46,595 nt of DNA, taken from positions 1 through 46,595 of the forward strand of contig JBQNBC010000013.1 in NCBI GenBank assembly GCA_052170135.1, read 5' to 3'. The DNA is from Wolinella sp052170135 (GTDB lineage Bacteria > Campylobacterota > Campylobacteria > Campylobacterales > Helicobacteraceae). Positions 15,698 to 23,896 of the stretch are shown here, piece by piece; positions within the stretch are counted from its first letter, which is position 1, and each line of letters opens with the position of its first letter. The notes beneath the pieces were generated by a model, which worked only from the letters and a program-made list of their open reading frames with translations, was not told where the DNA came from and made no database searches. The position numbers and the translations under genes are program-made.

Positions 15698-17217
15698 TAT
15701 TTTTTATTTGGAAAAGAGATAGAGATTGTCAGCTGCATACCATCTAATAGCTCCTTGAGGGCTGGGATCGATAACCCTTGTATCCCCTTAAATGCCTCTT
15801 GTGGAGCAATTGAGGCATTGTTTGTCGCTGGAGTAGCAACAGGAGCTGGTGCAACTGGCATCTCACTTGCCATATCAGCAATATTCTCATGCACACCACT
15901 TTCGTCCGCAAAAATCTCATCGTCAGATTTCTCGAATTTTTCAGCTCCAATATCTTCAATGTCGAAATCCTCTTCGCTACTCGCCATCTCCTCGCCCAAA
16001 GCCTCACTTAATGCCTCTTCTGTTAAAGATGCAAGATCGCCACTTTCAATCTTAATATCATCCATATCTAAATCCTCCACAGCAGTTGATAGTTCATCAT
16101 CTTTAAGCAAATCCTTAACTGCCTCAACATCCTGAATATCAAGAATACCACCCTCTTCGACCATATCGCTAGCCTCCTCTGACATATCAAAATCTAAATC
16201 ATCATTCTGCCGATCTAGCATGACACCACCATTTCCGCTAACTGGCGCATCATCTAGCTCTAAGTCTCCAAAATCCATAGTTTCTGGCAGGCTATCACTT
16301 TGTGCTACAGTCTCTTCGTCGCTACCTTCAAGTTTATTTTCAAAAGAAGAATCCAAAGATATATCCTCTGGTATATCCACATCCTGAGTTAGCGCATCTT
16401 CTTCGCTAGGCTTGTTATCTCCCAGCTCCTTGTTGCCTGTCTTAGGCTCATCAACTCCAGCAGGAATCTCGAGCTCCATATCGATATTATTACCAATGCT
16501 GGCGTTAGATTTTTTTGTTTCTTCTCCTAAGTCAATATCCAAATCCGCCATATCATCAAGAGAAGAATCCACCTCCAGGGTAGCATTGTCAAGCTCTGCG
16601 CTTTCTGTATTCTCAATCGGAGAATTAAAATCTAAATCCAAATCACAAAACGCTGGCATCTCTTCCATCTCTTCGCCTAGGTCAGACGCACCAGCACTCC
16701 ATGCTTCGTTTGCCGCTAGCTCACTCTCAAGATCAAAATCCACACCATCACCCAAATCGCTATCCATATCTACATCAATATCTGCATTACCAGAATCCAC
16801 GTCAACATCTGCGACCACAGGAGAATCGTCGCTAATATCCAATAAAGACTCCTCTGGCTCATTACGACAATTCGACTCCGCGACCTGTGATACACCACCT
16901 ATTTTTTTTACTTCACTCTTCAGCAGATCGACCATATCCGTGGGCAAAAATGGCTTCTGCACAAAAAGCGAAAAGCCCGCCACTCGCTCAGAATCTTTAC
17001 CATGGATTAATCCAAGCTTCGCATTATCAATCTGTGCAGAAAGAGAATCGAGCGCACCATCCTCAAGGCTCTCATCATCAATAAAGACAAACTCATAATC
17101 AAACGAGCTAACATCATCAAGCGACTCGACCTCGTCAATATCAATCCCAGCTTTATCAGCACTAAGCTTTACAAGTTTTTTAACAATTGGATTCTTGTTG
17201 ATAAGAAGTAGCTTCAT
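15697..17217 (-). CDS. chePep: ChePep-like poly-E-rich chemotaxis regulator (HP0322 homologue)
   Basis: H. pylori ChePep localises to the flagellated pole, works with CheZ and controls swimming reversals. This 506-aa protein has the same plan: an N-terminal receiver-like domain (residues 1-105, MKLLLINKNPIVKKLVKL through VQKPFLPTDMVDLLKSE), a very long acidic low-complexity middle rich in D, E, S and L, and a conserved hydrophobic C-terminal tail (GLSIPALKELLDGMQLTISI). The neighbours gmk, tatA and argS downstream and nucT divergently upstream match the H. pylori order, which supports the assignment. The acidic middle is expected to diverge quickly. The receiver lacks a clear canonical acidic pocket, so phosphorylation is uncertain. 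Confidence 0.88.
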   Translation of the reverse strand: MKLLLINKNPIVKKLVKLSADKAGIDIDEVESLDDVSSFDYEFVFIDDESLEDGALDSLSAQIDNAKLGLIHGKDSERVAGFSLFVQKPFLPTDMVDLLKSEVKKIGGVSQVAESNCRNEPEESLLDISDDSPVVADVDVDSGNADIDVDMDSDLGDGVDFDLESELAANEAWSAGASDLGEEMEEMPAFCDLDLDFNSPIENTESAELDNATLEVDSSLDDMADLDIDLGEETKKSNASIGNNIDMELEIPAGVDEPKTGNKELGDNKPSEEDALTQDVDIPEDISLDSSFENKLEGSDEETVAQSDSLPETMDFGDLELDDAPVSGNGGVMLDRQNDDLDFDMSEEASDMVEEGGILDIQDVEAVKDLLKDDELSTAVEDLDMDDIKIESGDLASLTEEALSEALGEEMASSEEDFDIEDIGAEKFEKSDDEIFADESGVHENIADMASEMPVAPAPVATPATNNASIAPQEAFKGIQGLSIPALKELLDGMQLTISISFPNKK

Positions 17218-17314
17218 AGATTATCCTTACATCGCCGAGCTCTAAAACAAGGAAAAATGCGCATAAAAGGGTAAGATTATAACAAGTAATATCTAATTTT
17301 ACAAGGAAAATAAA

Positions 17315-17848
17315 ATGCCAACCGTTCTTTGTCAGCTCCTTTTTGTCGCACTTTTTAGCCTATCTTTGAATGCAAAAGAAGAATTTTATCTCATGCCTGA
17401 AGAGCAGAAAAAAGCCCTGGATTCTCTAATTGCTTTTATAGACAACACGCAACAGAGCCTAGAAATTGCAATTTATAGCTTTACAAATAGAGAAATATCA
17501 AAAGCGATCAGAAAAGCAGCCGAGCGTGGTGTGAATGTCCACCTAATCTACGACGAAAGCTCAAGCAGAAATATAGATACTTCAACCATAGGCTATCTCG
17601 CAAAATACCGCGATATCGAGGTCTGCACAATGACTGGCGAACGCTCCAAAAATAGCAAATATAATGGGCTAATGCACATGAAAATGGCGATTAGCGATAA
17701 CAAGAATCTAATAATAGGCTCAGCAAACTGGTCAAAGAGCGCATTTGAAAGTAATTACGAAACACTCCTAATCACAGAGAATCAAGAATGGGTCATAAAA
17801 GCTAGCAACTATTTTAAAAAGATGAAATCTCGCTGCAAGCCCTACTAA
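17315..17848 (+). CDS. nucT: NucT-type phospholipase D superfamily nuclease
   Basis: This is an exported, membrane-associated nuclease of the PLD superfamily; in H. pylori NucT degrades external DNA and affects purine salvage and DNA uptake. The 177-aa protein has an N-terminal signal segment (LLFVALFSLSLNA, residues 8-20) and one HKD motif (H121, K123, D128) followed by GSANWS. A single HKD implies a dimeric active site. An AAGGA ribosome site precedes the ATG. It is divergent from chePep and converges on fliR with a 4-bp overlap of the coding ends. Confidence 0.92.
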   Translation: MPTVLCQLLFVALFSLSLNAKEEFYLMPEEQKKALDSLIAFIDNTQQSLEIAIYSFTNREISKAIRKAAERGVNVHLIYDESSSRNIDTSTIGYLAKYRDIEVCTMTGERSKNSKYNGLMHMKMAISDNKNLIIGSANWSKSAFESNYETLLITENQEWVIKASNYFKKMKSRCKPY

Positions 17849-18612
17849 AAAAAGAGAAGTCGCAATGCCTCAAGCACAAGCGAAAATTCACGCTTAAAAT
17901 GTAGAAGAATCGCAGGCAAAATTACTATTAATACAGTTATTGCAAGTGCGATTTTAACTGGGAATCCAATGACAAGAAGGTTAAACTGCGGATGAGCCTT
18001 GCCTATCATTCCAAAGATAATATCTGAAAGCAATATAAGTGCAACTATCGGAAATGCCATCGTAAAGCCAATAAGAAATAGATTCGCAAAAGCTTTAAGT
18101 GTGTATTCTAAAATATTTGGTGCAAGCCCAAAACTCCCAAGCGGAACATGACGAAGCGACTCCGCTATGAATAAAAAAAATGGATGATGCAGATCTAATG
18201 CCAACACAACCAAAAGCGCAACGAGTGTGATTAGCTGCCCTATTATCGGCTTTTGCGCGCCAGTGACTGGATCAAATGCACTCGCCATCGTAAGCCCCAT
18301 AGCAAATGACGTAACCTCACCACCAAATGAAATCATGCCAAATACAATTTGCAACATAACAGAAGCAAGGAATCCAAGCATTATCTCACTCAAGCCTGCA
18401 ACGATAAACGCCATGATTTCAGTAGGTACTTCATAAGATGGCACAAGTGGAAAAAAGAGGATTGTCATAAAAAGTATGAGTGCACCCCGAACACTCATGG
18501 ATATGAGCTGATTTTCAAAAAATGGAAAAAAAAACATCACGCCACTAAAGCGCAGAAGCAAAAGCAGAAATCCTACAACATTTCCCTCAGTCAGGTATGC
18601 TAAAAACTCCAT
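17845..18612 (-). CDS. fliR: Flagellar export gate protein FliR
   Basis: This is a core membrane component of the flagellar type III export gate, with FliP and FliQ. The ATG at 18612 gives 255 aa, the usual FliR length, starting MEFLAYLTEGNVVGFLLLLL; a TTG further upstream (18654) would add 14 residues and overlap lolD more deeply. About six hydrophobic helices are visible, with the family phrases MGLTMASAFDP and FPIVALILLSDIIFGMI. It overlaps the end of lolD by 13 bp and so belongs to the rpsB-tsf-lolD-fliR transcript, an odd place for a flagellar gene but consistent with coupled growth control. Confidence 0.93.
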   Translation of the reverse strand: MEFLAYLTEGNVVGFLLLLLRFSGVMFFFPFFENQLISMSVRGALILFMTILFFPLVPSYEVPTEIMAFIVAGLSEIMLGFLASVMLQIVFGMISFGGEVTSFAMGLTMASAFDPVTGAQKPIIGQLITLVALLVVLALDLHHPFFLFIAESLRHVPLGSFGLAPNILEYTLKAFANLFLIGFTMAFPIVALILLSDIIFGMIGKAHPQFNLLVIGFPVKIALAITVLIVILPAILLHFKREFSLVLEALRLLFF

Positions 18613-19247
18613 GGTGCTAGCGTACGATTCTCCAAGTGATAAGTGCGCGTACAACGTCGAGCTAACGATATATCATGTGTAGCAAAAATAAGCAATGCAC
18701 CCTCGCGCTCTACATAGTCAAAAATTGCATCCATAACACTTGAGGCTGTTAAAGAATCCAAATTTCCAGTAGGCTCATCAGCAAATATTATTTTAGGTTT
18801 TTTAGTCAATACACGCGCAATAGACAATCGCTGCTGCTGTCCTCCAGATAGCTCACCGACATTTTGATGCACGATATGAGCGATACCAAATGACTCTAGA
18901 AGTGCAAAATCTATCTCTCTACCAGACAAAAGTGCGGCTATATTTATATTTTCAATTCCACTGAAGCCTCGAAATAGGTAATGAGATTGAAAGATTACAC
19001 CTATCTGCTCACGACGTATACGCAAAAGATCTGACATAGAGAGATCATATATTGAGCTACCAAAGAGGTAAACACTGCCACTGTTCGGCTTTAAAAGAGT
19101 AGAGAGGACGTGAAGCAGAGTGGATTTACCACTCCCGCTTACACCTATGATTGCGATAGATTCTCCGTTGTCAGCTTCAAGAGAAACATCACTAAATAGC
19201 TCACACTCAAAAGCATGAGCTACGCCCACTGCGGAGAGAAGCGACAT
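18600..19247 (-). CDS. lolD: LolD-like lipoprotein-release ABC transporter ATPase
   Basis: Small ABC ATPase (215 aa) of the LolD/MacB-type family that powers extraction of lipoproteins from the inner membrane. Walker A is GVSGSGKSTL (residues 34-43), the signature is ELSGGQQQRLSIARV, Walker B is IIFADEPTGNLDS, and a switch histidine is present in FATHD. The membrane partner is not in the window; in H. pylori the equivalent pair is also split. The ATG overlaps the tsf stop as TAATG. LolD versus an FtsE-like role cannot be separated by motif alone. Confidence 0.85.
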   Translation of the reverse strand: MSLLSAVGVAHAFECELFSDVSLEADNGESIAIIGVSGSGKSTLLHVLSTLLKPNSGSVYLFGSSIYDLSMSDLLRIRREQIGVIFQSHYLFRGFSGIENINIAALLSGREIDFALLESFGIAHIVHQNVGELSGGQQQRLSIARVLTKKPKIIFADEPTGNLDSLTASSVMDAIFDYVEREGALLIFATHDISLARRCTRTYHLENRTLAPWSF

Positions 19248-20314
19248 TAGCCTAGCTGTGCTGCAACTTCTTCAGCGAAGTTGGAAGCTTTTTTCTCGAT
19301 TCCTTCACCAAGTTCAAATCGAACGTAGTCAACTACGAAAATCTCATCATTTAGCTCTTTCCCTTTTGCTTCAAGTACTTGTGCAATAGTCTTTTTATCA
19401 TCCATTACATAAAACTGCCCAAGTAGCGTCATACGCTGATCAATGAGTGTGCTATCAGCAACAAATCGCTCGAGTTGACCTGGGATAATCTTATCCCAAA
19501 TAGCTTCTGGCTTACCTTGTGCCTTAAGCTCATCACGAAGCTTCTGCTCTTGTGCTTTAAGGACGGCGTCTGTTAACTCACTTCTGCTGATATATTCAGG
19601 AATCTTGTGTAATGGCTTACCAAGTCGCTTAAGCTCCTCATTTTCTTTCTCAAGCTCTGCAACAAGTGCAATCTTTTCTTTAGTAATAAAATCAACATCC
19701 AGTTCTGTATAACTAAGCACCTGTGGCTTCATTGCAGCTGCATGCATACATAAATTTCTAGCTAACTCAACACACGCAGCCCTTGAGCTCTCTTTGCCAA
19801 ATTTCATACCTATAAGTACACCAACACGACCATTTGAATGAACATAACCATTCACTATTGCATTGCCACTAGTTTGAAGTGTTACAATTCTGCGCACAAC
19901 GATATTTTCGCCAATTTTTGCAATGTTTTGCTGCAAATATTCACTAAACTCAGCACCATCAATAGAAACAGTACTTAGACCTTCTGTGCTTGCAATAGCA
20001 TTATCATGTACTATTTTGGTGGTCTTAGAGACAAGCTCTTTAAACTGCTCATTCTTAGCAACAAAGTCTGTCTCGGAATTAATCTCTACCATTGAAGCTT
20101 TTGAAAAATCAGCAGCTATTTCAACACTTACGATACCTTCGCTAGCAACTCTATCGGCTTTCTTAGCCGCCTTGCTCAGACCTTTTTCGCGTAGATATTC
20201 TACGGCCTTTTCAAGGTCACCATCAACCTCAACCAAAGCTTTCTTGCAGTCCATCATACCCGCATCAGTCATCTCGCGGAGTTGCTTTACAAGTTGCGCA
20301 CTAATCTCTGCCAT
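19247..20314 (-). CDS. tsf: Translation elongation factor Ts
   Basis: This is the nucleotide-exchange factor of EF-Tu. The N-terminal UBA-like domain with LREMTDAGMMDCKKAL is diagnostic; YVHSNGRVGVLIGM and SETDFVAKNEQFKELV are also typical. The 355 aa match the epsilon-type EF-Ts. It starts 3 bp after rpsB, the almost universal rpsB-tsf pair, and its stop overlaps the lolD start by one base. Confidence 0.98.
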   Translation of the reverse strand: MAEISAQLVKQLREMTDAGMMDCKKALVEVDGDLEKAVEYLREKGLSKAAKKADRVASEGIVSVEIAADFSKASMVEINSETDFVAKNEQFKELVSKTTKIVHDNAIASTEGLSTVSIDGAEFSEYLQQNIAKIGENIVVRRIVTLQTSGNAIVNGYVHSNGRVGVLIGMKFGKESSRAACVELARNLCMHAAAMKPQVLSYTELDVDFITKEKIALVAELEKENEELKRLGKPLHKIPEYISRSELTDAVLKAQEQKLRDELKAQGKPEAIWDKIIPGQLERFVADSTLIDQRMTLLGQFYVMDDKKTIAQVLEAKGKELNDEIFVVDYVRFELGEGIEKKASNFAEEVAAQLG

Positions 20315-20317
20315 GGG

Positions 20318-21109
20318 CTACTCCTTGCTCTCAAAGCTCTCATCAGCTTCGCTCATGGCCTCAGCTACAACTTCCTCTTTTTCAGCATCTGTCGCTGGAG
20401 CTACCTCTTCAATAACTTCGCCATTTCCACCAGATAGGGCACGTCCCTCGGTGATAGCTTCCGCCATCTCTTTGCAGAATAGCTGAATTGATCTGATTGC
20501 ATCATCATTTCCAGGGATGGGGAAATCAACCATATCAGGATCACAATTCGTATCAAGTGGAGCCACAACCGGGATTCCTAGCCTTCTGGCTTCAGCAACA
20601 GCGATCTTCTCTTTTGCTGCATCAACTACAAAAAGCATATCTGGAGATTTTTTCATATGGCGCACACCGCCTAGATACTTCTCAAGCTTCTCTTTTTTAC
20701 GAGTTAGCATTAGCTTCTCTTTTTTTGTTAGTAGGTCAATTTGCCCACTTGTCTCCATTTCTTCGATAATCTCTAGTTTTCTAATAGATTTTTTAATTGT
20801 TGAAAAATTTGTAAGCATACCGCCTAGCCATCGATAATTTACGTATGGTGCATTTACTGTATCGGCATACTGCTTTACCGTTTCGCTTGCTTGCTTTTTT
20901 GTACCAACAAACATCACTGTCTTGCCCTCAGCTGCAGCATCACGAACTATATTATACGTATATCGGAAGTATCTCAGTGTTTTTTGCAGGTCAATAATAT
21001 GAATATTTTTTCTAACACCAAAGATATATTTCTTCATCTTTGGATTCCAGCGTCTTGTCTGATGTCCGAAGTGCACTCCGCACTCAAGTAAGTCTTTCAT
21101 GGTTACCAT
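20318..21109 (-). CDS. rpsB: Small ribosomal subunit protein uS2
   Basis: Ribosomal protein S2, 263 aa. Signature segments are LLECGVHFGHQTRRWNPKM, the YRWLGGMLTNFSTIKKSI region and PVVAPLDTNCDPDMVDFPIP. The C-terminal extension is acidic and alanine-rich, as in related species. The start was taken at ATG 21109, with AAGGAG upstream. It heads the rpsB-tsf-lolD-fliR transcript and follows a structured leader of about 115 nt. Confidence 0.98.
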   Translation of the reverse strand: MVTMKDLLECGVHFGHQTRRWNPKMKKYIFGVRKNIHIIDLQKTLRYFRYTYNIVRDAAAEGKTVMFVGTKKQASETVKQYADTVNAPYVNYRWLGGMLTNFSTIKKSIRKLEIIEEMETSGQIDLLTKKEKLMLTRKKEKLEKYLGGVRHMKKSPDMLFVVDAAKEKIAVAEARRLGIPVVAPLDTNCDPDMVDFPIPGNDDAIRSIQLFCKEMAEAITEGRALSGGNGEVIEEVAPATDAEKEEVVAEAMSEADESFESKE

Positions 21110-21111
21110 GA

Positions 21112-21237
21112 GTTTCTCCTTAATTTATTTTGGGTTTTGCCTCCACGCCCCTTAAGCGGAATCCCGCAACCCTTGTAAGGATTGGCGTGTGTGAGCTACT
21201 CTTTTTCCTGTTTTTTTAGAAAAAGAGCGCGATTTTA
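21112..21237 (-). promoter_or_regulatory. rpsB promoter and structured leader
   Basis: A minus-strand -10 box TAAAAT (21232-21237) implies a leader of about 115 nt. The leader can fold with an outer stem CACGCC/GGCGTG (21144-21149 with 21184-21189) enclosing GCGG-GATT-CCGC (21156-21167). A branched fold upstream of S2 is what autogenous S2 control would need, but no known leader family was recognised here. Confidence 0.45.
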
Positions 21238-21249
21238 CAAAAGCATCAA

Positions 21250-21711
21250 TTAATTTTGGCTTTCTCGCAAATTCTTAAGCACAGACAACACTTCGCTTGC
21301 ATGTCCTTTAACCTTTACATTGCGCCATTCGTGTACGATTTGTCCCTTTGGATTTATGATAAACGTAGAACGTATCACGCCCTCATACTCCTTGCCATAA
21401 AGTTTTTTTACTCCAAATGCCCCAAAAGCACGCGCCACAACCTTATCAGGATCGCTTAAAAGCGTAATCTTCAACCCTTTTTTCTCGATGAAATTTCTAT
21501 GCGACTTTGTAGAATCTGGACTAACACCAAGAACCATCGCACTGCAATCTTCAAAATTTGGCATAGCCTCACTAAAGTCGCAAGCCTCAGTCGTGCAACC
21601 AGGCGTGGAATCTTTAGGATAAAAATAGATAACCACCCATGCGCCTTGCAGATCGCGCGAACAAATCTCAACATCATCGTGGTTTTTTAGACAAAAGCTC
21701 GGTGCTTGCAT
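21250..21711 (-). CDS. bcp: Thiol peroxidase, BCP-type peroxiredoxin
   Basis: This is a bacterioferritin-comigratory-protein peroxiredoxin that reduces organic hydroperoxides with thioredoxin. ATG 21711 gives 153 aa, the usual size; a TTG 14 codons upstream is less likely because AAGGA precedes the ATG. The peroxidatic Cys39 lies in DSTPGCTTEACDF and Cys44 is the probable resolving residue, the five-residue spacing of the BCP class. It is transcribed toward rpsB on the minus strand, with its stop only 13 bp upstream of the rpsB -10 box. Confidence 0.95.
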   Translation of the reverse strand: MQAPSFCLKNHDDVEICSRDLQGAWVVIYFYPKDSTPGCTTEACDFSEAMPNFEDCSAMVLGVSPDSTKSHRNFIEKKGLKITLLSDPDKVVARAFGAFGVKKLYGKEYEGVIRSTFIINPKGQIVHEWRNVKVKGHASEVLSVLKNLRESQN

Positions 21712-21854
21712 GAAAAATCCTTTTTTTAATTTTACAGAACAGGAATCTAGCAAGGCTTGGTTTAAGATTTTTTAAGAATCTAAGCCTTGCAATCAGGTTT
21801 CGTTCGCAAGACTTGGGACGCGCTAATATTAAGCGAGTTTAAAAAATAGGTGGC

Positions 21855-21860
21855 TATAAT
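21855..21860 (+). promoter_or_regulatory. Predicted -10 box of tRNA-Pro
   Basis: TATAAT lies 18 bp upstream of the mature tRNA 5' end. No clear -35 is seen. The spacing fits a short 5' precursor. Confidence 0.6.
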
Positions 21861-21878
21861 TCCGATCGTCGCATGTGT

Positions 21879-21957
21879 CGGAGTGTAGCGCAGCCTGGAT
21901 TAGCGCACACCCTTGGGGTGGGTGAGGTCGCAGGTTCAAATCCTGTCACTCCGACCA
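21879..21957 (+). tRNA. tRNA-Pro (anticodon GGG)
   Basis: All four stems form: acceptor CGGAGTG with CACTCCG, D stem GCGC/GCGC, anticodon stem CACCC/GGGTG around the loop TTGGGGT, and T stem GCAGG/CCTGT with loop TTCAAAT. The anticodon at loop positions 34-36 is GGG, reading CCC and CCU. Discriminator A at 21954 is followed by an encoded CCA. It is the only tRNA in this intergenic region. Confidence 0.95.
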
Positions 21958-22104
21958 CCTATCCAGATACATCAGCATAATAATTTATCGTCTTCTAAAC
22001 ATCGAACTACAAAACACAAAGAAATCGACCACATCGACTTTTAATAACTACAACACACAGCCTAAGCACAGCTTGATACCAAAGTAAGAATCTAAAAACA
22101 AAAT

Positions 22105-23241
22105 CTACTCGATTCTAGGTACGCGAGCACGCACCTCAAGCTGCGAAATATCGACAAACTCGCCTCGCTCATACGATTCTATTCCCACGCGCCCTATCAT
22201 AGCGGCATTGTCTGAGCAGTAGGAAAGCGGGGCTAAAAGCAGCCTACGACCAAACTCGCTGGCAATAGTGGCAAACTCTGCTCTAAGCGCGAGATTTGCG
22301 CTTGCACCACCAATGATTGCGAGTGCGCGTTTTTCATTCAATTCCCTGTTGTCTTGTGGAAACATCTGCATATCCTCTAATCTTTGTGATTCTTTTCGCA
22401 AAGGAAGAATCATAGATTCTTCGTTATTCTTATCACAAAATTCCCCATTTTTTCGTGCTTTTTTAAAGGAAGAAGAATCCCCACACAAGAATCTACGTGT
22501 CTTTTGCGCTAAATGAGCAATTGCCACGCGCTGAAAAGAGGCACAAATATCACACTTATCCTGCTCGCTTGGCGTTTCTCCTAGTTCAGCAATTGCAAGA
22601 CGCACAGCATTTTTTAGCCCCGAGAAGCTAAAAGCAATGTCGTGCTTGCCATGGAGAGGAATCGTAAAATTAAACCGTGAGAAATCACCGCTTTGAGCCA
22701 TTTTCTCCACAATAGGACCGCCGGGATAGCCTAGATTTAGCATTTTGGCAACCTTGTCAAAACTCTCGCCAAAACTATCATCAATACTCGAACCAACAAT
22801 CTCAATATCGTGAAAATCACCCGCGCTAAGAAGCATCGTATGTCCACCAGAGACAAGAAGCGCATCAAGCGGAAGTATTGATTCTTGCTCAAGAAATAGC
22901 GAATAAAGATGACCTTTTAGATGATTCGTAGCTATTAGCGGAAGTTTTAGAGAAAGCGAAAGTGCCTTGGCCATTGCCACACCCTCAAGAAGAGTAACGC
23001 TCAGCCCTGGCTCATTTGTTACGGCAATTGCCTTTATATGTGGTAAATAGTCACGGCAAGCGCAAAGGATCTGTGGCAATGCAATAGCATGCAATCGGCT
23101 AGCAAGCTCAGGGACTACGCCACCATGCTCGCTATGCGCAGAATCTTGAGAAATTTTGCGATGAAAAAGTATCCTACGCGTGGATATTTCCGTCACCGCG
23201 ATAGAACTATCATCGCAACTGCTCTCAATACTTAAAATCAA
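22105..23241 (-). CDS. tsaD: tRNA N6-adenosine threonylcarbamoyltransferase (TsaD) with an insertion
   Basis: This Kae1/Qri7/TsaD enzyme makes t6A at position 37 of ANN-decoding tRNAs. TTG 23241 is preferred: GAGGA is 7 nt upstream and the product then begins MILSIESSCDDSSIAV, as in H. pylori. A GTG nine codons upstream is the alternative. Metal-ligand histidines are in NHLKGH (H107, H111); LLVSGGHT and IIGGASANLALR are conserved. The 378 aa are about 40 more than usual, because a lysine- and glutamate-rich insertion sits at residues 253-303. The DNA of this insertion holds five AGAATC/GATTCT hexamers within 106 bp. The frame stays open, so the protein is probably active. Confidence 0.94.
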   Translation of the reverse strand: MILSIESSCDDSSIAVTEISTRRILFHRKISQDSAHSEHGGVVPELASRLHAIALPQILCACRDYLPHIKAIAVTNEPGLSVTLLEGVAMAKALSLSLKLPLIATNHLKGHLYSLFLEQESILPLDALLVSGGHTMLLSAGDFHDIEIVGSSIDDSFGESFDKVAKMLNLGYPGGPIVEKMAQSGDFSRFNFTIPLHGKHDIAFSFSGLKNAVRLAIAELGETPSEQDKCDICASFQRVAIAHLAQKTRRFLCGDSSSFKKARKNGEFCDKNNEESMILPLRKESQRLEDMQMFPQDNRELNEKRALAIIGGASANLALRAEFATIASEFGRRLLLAPLSYCSDNAAMIGRVGIESYERGEFVDISQLEVRARVPRIE

Positions 23242-23254
23242 CCCAGATTCCTCG

Positions 23255-23830
23255 CTATGCCTGTGCACTTAGGACGTTTCCGCCTCTCTCTGCAATAGCT
23301 TTATCGATTTTTTCTAATGCTATTTTGAATGTCTCTTGGCTGATCTCTGGCAACTTCCCGCCCCACATTCTCTCGGCCTCTTTGTAGCCTCGCTCGATTC
23401 CTTCACGCCCCTTTTTAAGAAGATCCATATTTCCACCTGAACCATTGATGACAAAATCAGAAAGCCGCTCAGAAGTCTTGGCAATACCAAAGAATCCATC
23501 ATCTGCGATTAGTGCTTTTGCCTCATCTTGATTTAGCTGTGAGAGTGGCTTGCCCGTGTAGCCTATAGCTCCATAGTCAATAGAGTTTAGGATTCCGCTT
23601 AGCTTTTCTGGGCTATTTAATGCGCTTTGTGCGTTTAGATTCCCTTCAGAGATTGAGCTGATGTTTAGCTGGAATTGCATTGTGTATTCCATCATTACAC
23701 TGCTACTACTCATCTTACGCGCTTCTTCTTGGATTTTCTTCTTGCCCTCATCTGTATATGGGTTTGATGAAGTTATGGTTGATGACGTAGATTGCGTTGC
23801 TGAAAAGCTAAATGAAGCTTGGACTTCCAT
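23255..23830 (-). CDS. Conserved uncharacterised protein (sometimes labelled hydrogenase-4 component G)
   Basis: 191 aa, no signal peptide. The N terminus is Ser/Thr-rich (MEVQASFSFSATQST). The C-terminal half has a conserved-looking block (ALIADDGFFGIAKTSERLSD, then FVINGSGGNMDLLKKGREGI, then a YKEAERMWGGKLPEIS region). I associate this block with Campylobacterota proteins often mislabelled hydrogenase-4 component G; nothing here resembles a hydrogenase. It lies upstream of tsaD on the minus strand; their proposed reading frames are nearly adjacent, so they are probably cotranscribed. A GATATT-type -10 in the divergent spacer hints at, but does not prove, flagellar sigma-28 control. Confidence 0.75.
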   Translation of the reverse strand: MEVQASFSFSATQSTSSTITSSNPYTDEGKKKIQEEARKMSSSSVMMEYTMQFQLNISSISEGNLNAQSALNSPEKLSGILNSIDYGAIGYTGKPLSQLNQDEAKALIADDGFFGIAKTSERLSDFVINGSGGNMDLLKKGREGIERGYKEAERMWGGKLPEISQETFKIALEKIDKAIAERGGNVLSAQA

Positions 23831-23862
23831 ATTGTTTGCTCCCTTATCTTTTGGTTTTTCAC

Positions 23863-23868
23863 TATAAT
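23863..23868 (+). promoter_or_regulatory. Predicted -10 box of the agmatine deiminase gene
   Basis: TATAAT lies 28 bp upstream of the ATG, with AAGGA between. The spacer is shared with the divergent minus-strand gene starting at 23830. Confidence 0.55.
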
Positions 23869-23896
23869 ATCGGCAATTTTATAAAAAGGAATAGCA

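Noticed and set aside
15755..16135. Long antisense frames (also 16412-17098) opposite chePep
   Set aside because: These are mirror images of the acidic low-complexity repeats of chePep: serine-rich, no ribosome site.
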